From Pseudomonadota bacterium (lineage in GTDB: Bacteria > Desulfobacterota > Desulfovibrionia > Desulfovibrionales > Desulfovibrionaceae): a stretch of DNA of 20,386 nucleotides. The stretch covers positions 1 to 20,386 of the forward strand of contig JAEYOJ010000100.1 in NCBI GenBank assembly GCA_023411815.1, read 5' to 3'. The translations under genes and the position numbers were made by a program. The notes below the pieces were generated by a model. The model worked only from the letters and a program-made list of their open reading frames with translations. It made no database searches and had not been told where the DNA came from. Of the stretch, positions 15,225-20,386 are shown one piece after another (the stretch's first letter is position 1; every line of letters begins with the position of its first letter).

Positions 15225-18200
15225 GGCTGCCTCCTGTCAATGCGGTTTTCAGCTCGGTCAGCTTGTCCGCCTTGCGGATGTTGACGCAGCAGGCCTTGTA
15301 CTCCGGGATGTAGGTGTTGGGGTCACCCACGGCCGGCGTGAGCCTGTTGGTCGCATCGCCGCTGCCCGGCGTGGTCCAGCCGAAGCAGAACGGCATGCCG
15401 ATCAGGTGCACCGTCTTGCCGTGCACCTGGAACGGCCGAATGCGGATGGTGACCATGGCGATGGCCTCGACCTTGCCGCGGATGCTCTCCACGATGACGC
15501 CGTCGCCGTTCTTGATGCCCTTCTCCTTGGCCAGCTCCGGGCTCAGCTCCACGTAGAGCTGCGGCTCGGCCTCCAGCAGGTTGGGCACGTTGCGCGTTTC
15601 GCCGCCGCCGCACCAGTGCTCGGTCAGGCTGTAGGTGGTCAGCACGATGGGGAACCTGGGGTCGGCCGGCTTGGCCAGCTTGTCCATGTCGCTGGAGGCG
15701 AACTTGTAGACCGGACTGGACAGTTGCTTGGAGAACAGGTTCTTGGCCACCGGCGTCTCGGCCGGCTCGTAGTGCTCGGAGAAGGGGCCGTCCTCGCGGC
15801 CCGGGCCATAGATCTGGCCGTAGCCGTGGGTGGTCATGATGAAGGGGGCTGTGCCCTTCTCCTGGGCCATGGGCGGCGCAGCTCCGTCGGGCACGTCGCC
15901 CACCCACTTGCCGTCCTGCCAGGCGATGACCGCCTTGGCCGGATTGTAGGGCTTGCCTTCCGGGTTCACGGAGGCGCGGTTGTAGATGATGCGCCGGTTG
16001 ACCGGCCAGGCCCAGGCCCAGTTTGGGTAAAGGCCGATGGCGGCCTGCATGGGCGTCTGGCTCGGGTCGCGCCGCTTGGTCAGGTTGCCCTTCTCCTCGG
16101 TGATGGCTCCGCAGTAGACCCAGTTGCGCGAGGTCGTGGAGCCGTCGTCCTGGAGGGCGGCGAAGCTCGGCACCTGCTGGCCCTTGCGGTACTGCTTGTC
16201 GCCGACCTTGGTGTCCCGCGTGAACTGGCCGTTGCATTCCTTGGCGATGGCCTCGGGATCGTACTTCTCGGGCCAGTGGGCAGCCAGGATGGGCTCGGGG
16301 AACACGCCCTTATCCTGCCTGTACAGGGCGCGCACCTCGTTCATGATGTCCACGACCATGTCGCCGAAGGGCCTGGCCTGGCCCTCGGGCTTGACCGCCT
16401 CGTAGTGCCACAGCTGCCAGCGGCCGCTGTTGCTGACCGTGCCCTCCTTCTCCAGGCGGTGAGCCGAAGGCAGCAGGAAGCACTCGGTCTTGATCTTGGT
16501 CGGGTCCACGCCGGGCCTGCGCCAGTTGTCCGTGGTTTCGGAGTGGTGCAGCTCGCCGCAGACGACCCAGTCGAGGTTGTCCATGGCCTTGCGCATCTTG
16601 TTGGAGTTGGGCAGGGTCTGCATGAGGTTCAGGCCGAAGATGAACCCGCCGCGCACCTTGCCCTCATACATGCGGTCGAAGAGGGTCATGTAGGAGTAAT
16701 CCACGCCCTTCTCCAGCTTGGGCAGCATGCCGTAGCCGAACTCGTTGTCCGGGGTGGCCTTGTCGCCGTACCAGGCCTTGAGCAGGCTGACCATGTACTT
16801 GGGCTTGTTCTGCCACCAGTTGACGCTCACGGGGTCCTTGCTGACCGGCGTGTTGGCCTTCTGGTAGTCGGCCAGGGTCTGCCAGTCCGCGATAGGCGTG
16901 GCCATGTAGCCCGGCAGGATGTGCCAGAGCAGGGCGTGGTCCGTGGAGCCCTGCACGTTGGGCTCGCCGCGCAGGGCGTTGATGCCGCCGCCCGCCATGC
17001 CGATGTTGCCCAGCAGGAGCTGGATCATGGCCGCGCTGCGGATGTTCTGCACGCCCACGGTGTGCTGGGTCCAGCCCAGGGCGTACATGACCGTGGCGGC
17101 CTTGTCCGGCCTGCCCGTGGCGGAGACTGTCTCGTAGACCCTGAGCAGGTCTTCCTTGGACACGCCCGTGGTCTGGGAGACCTTGTCCAGGTCGTAGCGC
17201 GAATAGTGCGCCTTGAGCAGGTTGAACACGCAACGCGGGTTCTTGAGCGTATCGTCGCGCCTGGGCACGCCGTTCTCGTCCAGCTCGAAGGCCCACTTGC
17301 TCTTGTCGTAGACGCGCTTCTCGGCGTCGAAGCCGCTGAACAGGCCGTCCTTGAAGCCGTAGTCCTTGCCCACGATCATGGCCGCGTTGGTGTACTTGAG
17401 CACGTACTCGGGGAAGTACTTCTTGTTGTCCAGGATGTACTTGATCATGCCGCCCAGGAAGGCGATGTCCGTTCCCGAGCGCAGGGGCACGTGGAAATCC
17501 GAGCGGGCCGAGGTGCGCGAGAACTTGGGGTCGACATGGATGATCGTCGCGCCCTTGTCCTTGGCCTTCAGCACCCACTTGAAGGAGATCGGGTGATGCT
17601 CGGCAGCGTTGCTGCCCATGATGAGGACGACATCCGCGTTCTGGATGTCGATGTAATGATTCGTCATTGCGCCGCGACCGAACGACTCTGCCAGAGCCGG
17701 TACAGTGGGGCTGTGTCAGACACGGGCCTGGTGGTCCACATGGACTCCGCCCAGGCTTCTCAAGGCTTGATGCGTTACGGCGCACTCCTCGTTGCTCATG
17801 TGCGAGGTGCCCAGCATGAAGAATGATTCGAGCCTGTTGACCGTCTGCCCCTTGGTGTTGGTCAGGATGAAGTCCTTGTCGCGCGTCTCCTTGATCTTCT
17901 GGGCGATGCGCTTGTTGACCCAGTCCCAGCTCTTCTCCTCCCACTTGGTGCCGTACGGCGCACGGTAGAGAGGCTTGGTCGCCCGGTGCTCGTTGCGGGT
18001 CATGGAGAGCATGGCCGCGCCCTTGGCGCACAGCGCGCCCTCGTTGATGGGGTAGTCCGGGTCGCCCTCGGTGCTGACCAGCTTGCCGTTCTTCACGTGC
18101 GCGATGATGTGGCAACTCACCGAGCAGAAAGGACAGATGGTGATGACTTCCTTGGCGCCATCGGTCTTGAGCCCCTCGGCATAAGCCTTCACGGGCGTAA

Positions 18201-18282
18201 GATCGATGCCAAGCTGAGCCGCGGAGACGCAGGCAACGCTTGCTCCGGTCAGCTTGAGAAACGCGCGCCGATTCCATTTCAT
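15217..18282 (-). CDS. fdhA: Periplasmic formate dehydrogenase alpha subunit, selenoprotein (UGA read as Sec189)
   Basis: The gene encodes 1021 residues if the in-frame TGA at 17718-17716 is read as selenocysteine. The context HVDHQARV-U-HSPTVPALAESFGRG is the conserved Fdh active site, with His190 after Sec189. A Tat signal (MKWNRRAFLKLTGAS) is followed by a 4Fe-4S motif at Cys50, 53, 57 and 85, the bis-pterin domains (LIMGSNAAEHHPIS, GWTQHTVGVQNIRSAAMIQLLLGNIG) and the C-terminal molybdopterin dinucleotide-binding domain (FPIVLTTYSLTEHWCGGG). It oxidises formate to CO2 in the periplasm using W or Mo; the metal cannot be told from sequence. AAGGAGG lies 5 bases before the ATG at 18282. An operator lies 72 bases upstream. 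Gene callers would split it at the UGA into two ORFs. Confidence 0.95.
17677..17701 (-). promoter_or_regulatory. Candidate bacterial SECIS hairpin in fdhA
   Basis: Starting 14 bases after the UGA, ACCG-GCTCT-GGC-AGAGT-CGTT-CGGT can fold into a stem of four plus five pairs (one G-U) with a small apical loop and a one-sided CGTT bulge. Position and shape fit SelB-dependent SECIS elements, which lie just 3' of the UGA inside the coding region. The SelB contact bases are not confirmed. Confidence 0.6.
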
Positions 18283-18354
18283 ATCGGCCTCCTTGAAAAG
18301 TAGATGAACTCTGCAGCATCGACCGGCGCAACACGTCCGCATCGGCGTGCATAA

Positions 18355-18374
18355 TTATGTCAATATTGACATAA
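18355..18374. promoter_or_regulatory. Operator palindrome 3 (before fdhA)
   Basis: TTATGTCAATATTGACATAA is perfectly symmetrical over all 20 bases, the best copy in the window. It lies 72 bases before the fdhA ATG in an AT-rich stretch. On the minus strand the arm reads GACATAATTATG, in which CATAAT could serve as a -10 box, so binding there would block the promoter; no convincing -35 box is seen. Confidence 0.85.
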
Positions 18375-18394
18375 CGAAAGATATTCGGCAATAA

Positions 18395-18418
18395 AAAATC
18401 ATACATTTTAATGTGTTA
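18395..18418 (-). terminator. Weak AT-rich terminator candidate after the modE-like gene
   Basis: On the minus strand ACATT-AA-AATGT, a small hairpin, is followed within a few bases by a run of six T. It lies between the modE-like stop and the fdhA operator. The stem is short, so it is only a candidate. Confidence 0.3.
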
Positions 18419-18430
18419 TTAAAAGCATAC

Positions 18431-18847
18431 TCAGACCGCCGACGCGATGCCGGCCAGGCAGTCGCACCCGTTCGCCCCTTCTCCGTCCTGCGAGTACTTG
18501 CGGGGAATGCAGGGCAGGAGCTGGCTGCCGCGTTCCAGGGCCATGCGCTCGACATCGTCGAGCCAACGGCGGTAGCTGTCCTTGAGCAAGATCCCGGCCT
18601 CGGTAAGCCGGTAGCCCGTGCGGTTGCCGGCGGTCTTCTCGATGAGGGCGAACCCGAGGACGCGCTCGGTGCGTTTGATCTTGCCCCAGGCGGCCCGGTA
18701 GGACATGCCCATGCTGATTGCGGCGGCCTTGAGAGAGCCGCTGGCCTCGATGCTCTCCAGAAGTTTCAACCGGCCAAGGCCGAAAAAAACCCCGTCCTCG
18801 GTTTCGAGCCAAAGATGCATCCTGACTGTCGGATGGTGCTCGTCCAT
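18431..18847 (-). CDS. ModE-type winged-helix regulator without the molybdate-binding domain
   Basis: The 138-residue product matches the DNA-binding N-terminal half of ModE: GRLKLLESIEASGSLKAAAISMGMSYRAAWGKIKRTE (about residues 25-62) with the wing GFALIEKTAGNRTGYRLTEAG. Full ModE has about 260 residues with two MOP/TOBE domains binding molybdate; here the protein ends about 50 residues after the wing with a tail holding Cys113, Cys128 and Cys130. It must sense another signal, respond through the tail, or need a partner. GGAGG lies 4 bases before the ATG at 18847; the ORF is open upstream to 19084 but that part is unlike ModE. It is a strong candidate to bind the five palindromes, which have ModE-like symmetry. 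Confidence 0.85.
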   Translation of the reverse strand: MDEHHPTVRMHLWLETEDGVFFGLGRLKLLESIEASGSLKAAAISMGMSYRAAWGKIKRTERVLGFALIEKTAGNRTGYRLTEAGILLKDSYRRWLDDVERMALERGSQLLPCIPRKYSQDGEGANGCDCLAGIASAV

Positions 18848-18897
18848 GGTTCCTCCCATGCGCAGTCGGCTATGCGGAGCGCAACCGCGACTTCGGG

Positions 18898-19005
18898 CTA
18901 GAGGTCGAAGTGGGTAAGCAACCGCGCGGAACTCGTCGGATGAATGGCTTCCCGCCCGCGCGAAAGCGACCGCTGGACGGTTTCGGCATCCATTTCCATG
19001 CGCAT
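18898..19005 (-). CDS. Possible 35-aa small ORF in the modE-like leader
   Basis: A GAAGGAG site stands before a cluster of in-frame ATGs at 19005, 18999 and 18993. From 19005 the product is 35 residues (34 to 31 from the later ATGs), ending LLTHFDL, stopping 51 bases before the modE-like ATG. It is in a different frame from the regulator. The spacing to the ATG at 18999 is ideal (9 bases). No similarity is recognised; it could be a small protein, a leader peptide, or chance. Confidence 0.35.
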   Translation of the reverse strand: MRMEMDAETVQRSLSRGREAIHPTSSARLLTHFDL

Positions 19006-19098
19006 GAACTCCTTCGGTCTGCATCCGGACGCCTCCAGTAACGGATTCCCCGCGCTCGGGGATGCCTGCGGATTCAGGTGGCATCCAGCTTCACCTTC

Positions 19099-19118
19099 TT
19101 ATGTCATACATGACATAA
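19099..19118. promoter_or_regulatory. Operator palindrome 4 (upstream of modE-like gene)
   Basis: TTATGTC-ATACAT-GACATAA has perfect 7-base arms. It is 251 bases from the modE-like ATG and 93 from the possible 35-aa ORF. This suggests that the regulator controls its own transcript. Confidence 0.8.
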
Positions 19119-19314
19119 TAGCTGGCGTTGACTAAGGTCAAAGTTGTGGGGCTTAGGCGGAATTTGGCACCATATGGCGCGCCATGGCCGAGCGTCCCAT
19201 CTGGTGTGAAAAGAAATTCAGCTCTGGCAGATGCTTGCGCACATATATTCTGCTATTTATAACACATTGTAATATAATAACTATTTTATATTCGCTGTTG
19301 ACGCTCAAATTTTA

Positions 19315-19334
19315 ATATGTCAGTTATGACATAA
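19315..19334. promoter_or_regulatory. Operator palindrome 5 (before the 59-aa gene)
   Basis: ATATGTC-AGTTAT-GACATAA differs from the consensus at one outer base. It lies 40 bases before the ATG at 19375. The plus strand reads GACATAATG, whose CATAAT could be a -10 box overlapping the operator; TTGACG at 19298-19303 is too close or too far for a standard -35 pairing. Confidence 0.75.
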
Positions 19335-19374
19335 TGAATGTTCGGAAAAAAGCGTCGCACAGGAGGCATTTGCC

Positions 19375-19554
19375 ATGCGAGACACCAAGCCAAGCCGGCA
19401 AGATCGCCCTGAGGAGTCCAACGGCACTCCTGGTTTTGGGCTGGGGTTTGATATGCGGAACGTCATCGAGCGCAGCCGTGGCATGGCGCTGAAACGCGCC
19501 ACTGTCGCGGACGGCAGGACGGAGGCGCGGCCTCACGCGCGGCAGGATTCGTGA
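19375..19554 (+). CDS. Unrecognised 59-aa protein under operator control
   Basis: An ATG at 19375 follows AGGAGG by 8 bases, one of the best ribosome-binding sites in the window, and an operator lies 40 bases upstream. The 59-residue product is hydrophilic and rich in Arg, Gly and Ser, starts MRDTKPSRQDRPEE, has a GFGLGFDMRNVIE centre and no cysteines, signal peptide or membrane segment. I do not recognise the family. The strong start signals and operator argue for a real gene. It could be a small regulator or chaperone for the Fdh/Mop system, or the remnant of a longer gene. Confidence 0.6.
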   Translation: MRDTKPSRQDRPEESNGTPGFGLGFDMRNVIERSRGMALKRATVADGRTEARPHARQDS

Positions 19555-19640
19555 AGGCCATGAGGGCATAACACACTCCGACCCACCGCAAACCATGGCA
19601 GACAAGTTGGGCTGACCTTCAGAGCCCCTTCTTGAGAACA

Positions 19641-19668
19641 CGAAGGCCCCGCGTCCGCGGGGCCTTCG
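19641..19668. terminator. Bidirectional hairpin terminator candidate
   Basis: CGAAGGCCCCGCG and CGCGGGGCCTTCG form a 12-13 bp perfect stem. It begins 86 bases after the 59-aa gene and ends one base from the stop of the convergent minus-strand gene, so it can end both transcripts. There is no long T-run on either side. Confidence 0.6.
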
Positions 19669-19669
19669 G

Positions 19670-20265
19670 TCAATCGTCCATCTTGCACACAATTCGGCGC
19701 CTGGAATCGATGGGGAACAGTTCGCGGCCGAAGTCGCTTCGCCCAGCGCGCTTCGCGGCGGCAACGATGGCCTTCACCAGCTTTCGCTTCTGGGCGAACA
19801 CGCCAGAATAGGACGGCATCAGATGCTCTTCCTCCTGGAAGACCGCCTGGACCCGTGCAAGAGGCTTATGAACGGCCATGTCCTCGAAGAAGGCCTTCTT
19901 GGCCTGGAAGCAGTCCTTGGACAAAACGACGGTGCAGCGGCCGTCCTTCTGGACAATCTCGTACACGAAATTCGCGCTGACCCCGATGCGGATGCGTGCG
20001 CTTGGCCAGCGCAGCATGCTCTCGCCGTCAAAGAGCCCCACGTCGTCACGTCCGCTCGTCGCCAGGATGAACAAATGGTCTCGCCAGCACAAAAGCGCCG
20101 CATTTAGCAGACCCACTTTCTTGCGCCGGGCCCGCTGGTCCTTTGACAAGGCGAAGACGCTCTCGCCCGCCTTGGTTCTGTAGCGACCCGCGACCTTACT
20201 TGCGATGTCGTCCCAGCGCGTACGCTTCTTCTCCGGCAGCTTTGTCTGGCAGTGATAGACAGAGG
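19670..20265 (-). pseudogene. Gene of unknown function, 5' end removed by IS insertion
   Basis: The open frame continues into the IS and can formally start at 20335, but residues encoded beyond about 20265 are IS sequence. About 196 native residues remain, from about TSVYHCQTKLPEKK to the C-terminal RRRIVCKMDD. The protein is basic, soluble and without cysteine motifs or membrane segments; stretches such as GLLNAALLCWRDHLFILATSG and QKRKLVKAIVAAAKRAGRSD are seen but do not match a family I know. It is not obviously related to molybdoenzymes and may belong to the host backbone or a mobile element. The missing 5' part should lie beyond the right IS copy if a single insertion broke the gene. Confidence 0.55.
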
Positions 20266-20382
20266 TGGTCCCCAAAATTTGGACAGGTGTGTAAGGTGGA
20301 GCCGACGAACGAGGGGGAACACCTTTGAAGAGCAAGCGGACACGTTATTCGGCAGAATTCAAGGCCAAGGTTGCCAAAGAGG
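20260..20382 (+). mobile_element. 5' end of an IS3-type insertion sequence (right copy, truncated by window)
   Basis: Exact inverted copy of 1-123. The terminus, near TGGTCCCCAAAATTTGGACAG, is followed by a leader and the OrfA start. Identity over all 123 bases means recent duplication or ongoing recombination between the copies. The flanking bases inside the unit differ (GCGCTC against TAGA next to the shared CAGAGG). Confidence 0.85.
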
Positions 20383-20386
20383 CCAT
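20325..20386 (+). CDS. IS3-family transposase OrfA, N-terminal fragment (runs off the right edge)
   Basis: A TTG start at 20325 with AGGGGG upstream gives KSKRTRYSAEFKAKVAKEA, the start of an IS3-family OrfA HTH domain. It is the mirror image of the fragment at 1-58 and is transcribed outward. Confidence 0.7.
   Translation, partial: MKSKRTRYSAEFKAKVAKEA

Larger units (their letters stand above)
18848..19374. other. Control region between the modE-like gene and the 59-aa gene
   Basis: This 527-base region separates divergent genes and holds operator copies 4 and 5, the possible 35-aa ORF and a strikingly AT-rich stretch at about 19245-19335, unlike the GC-rich surroundings. A 12-bp palindrome ATGGCGCGCCAT lies at 19175-19186. 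No tRNA, known riboswitch or further convincing gene is seen. Confidence 0.6.

Noticed and set aside
17716..17718. fdhA as a frameshifted or nonsense pseudogene
   Set aside because: The TGA is at the active-site selenocysteine position, the frame is unchanged on both sides and all family motifs are intact.
18431..19084. A 217-aa version of the ModE-like protein starting at 19084
   Set aside because: The 79 extra N-terminal residues are not ModE-like, and GGAGG sits right before the ATG at 18847, where the ModE domain begins. The open upstream frame is expected in GC-rich DNA.
19225..19238. Sigma-54 promoter (TGGCAG-ATGC-TTGC)
   Set aside because: The distance between GG and GC is one base shorter than the strict -24/-12 spacing.
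19188..19319. A 43-aa plus-strand ORF through the AT-rich stretch
   Set aside because: No ribosome-binding site, and its hydrophobic end simply reflects AT-rich DNA beside the operator.
20266..20335. A native start of the minus-strand unknown gene at 20335
   Set aside because: These bases belong to the IS copy repeated at the other end of the window, so the frame there is accidental.
1..20386. CRISPR array, tRNA, rRNA or a molybdenum cofactor riboswitch
   Set aside because: No spaced direct repeats, no cloverleaf or rRNA sequence was seen, and none of the leaders shows a Moco riboswitch core that I can recognise by eye; a covariance-model search would settle the last point.

Overview
The window looks like chromosomal or island DNA of a sulfate-reducing deltaproteobacterium of the Desulfovibrionales. 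The evidence is GC-rich coding sequence, a 908-residue aldehyde oxidoreductase whose eight cluster cysteines (40, 45, 48, 60, 100, 103, 137, 139) fall where they do in Desulfovibrio gigas Mop, a selenocysteine periplasmic formate dehydrogenase without a membrane subunit, and a Mop-linked operon that I know from Desulfovibrio (DVU_1553 to DVU_1559 type families). Species is not determinable from this sequence alone.

Layout from left to right. (1) 1-123 is the end of an IS3-type insertion sequence; the same 123 bases recur inverted at 20260-20382, so everything between lies between two outward-facing IS copies. (2) 180-10299, all minus strand, is one tightly packed operon read right to left: mop, a GltD/Hdr-like flavin and iron-sulfur protein, a small CxxC protein, a SAM methyltransferase, a C_GCAxxG_C_C protein, a radical SAM protein, an AMP-forming CoA-ligase-like protein and a HEAT-repeat protein; most junctions overlap or nearly touch. 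(3) 10436-11461 (minus) is a MoeA-like molybdopterin-binding protein, probably the first gene of the same transcript. (4) 11673-12338 (plus), divergent from it, is a protein that reads from end to end like an IS1595/ISXO2-type transposase but seems to lack the catalytic residues: a candidate domesticated transposase acting as a regulator. (5) 12435-18282 (minus) holds fdhD, fdhE, fdhB and fdhA; fdhA reads through an in-frame UGA as Sec189. (6) 18431-18847 (minus) is a ModE-type DNA-binding protein without the molybdate-binding domain. (7) 18848-19374 is a control region with two operators and a possible 35-aa ORF. (8) 19375-19554 (plus) is an unrecognised 59-aa gene. (9) 19641-19668 is a strong hairpin, followed by a minus-strand gene cut off by the right IS copy.

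What ties the window together is a 20-bp palindrome, TTATGTC-N6-GACATAA, found five times: in the moeA-like/transposase-like divergent gap, before fdhD, before fdhA, upstream of the modE-like gene and before the 59-aa gene. It looks like a local regulon for molybdenum or tungsten enzymes, with two candidate binders encoded inside it (the ModE-like protein and the transposase-derived protein). Formate oxidation (FdhAB, with FdhD and FdhE for maturation) and aldehyde oxidation (Mop, with its uncharacterised accessory operon) both need a pterin metal cofactor, which explains their grouping. I see no modABC transporter, no MocA-type cytidylyltransferase and no cytochrome c partner in the window; these must be elsewhere.
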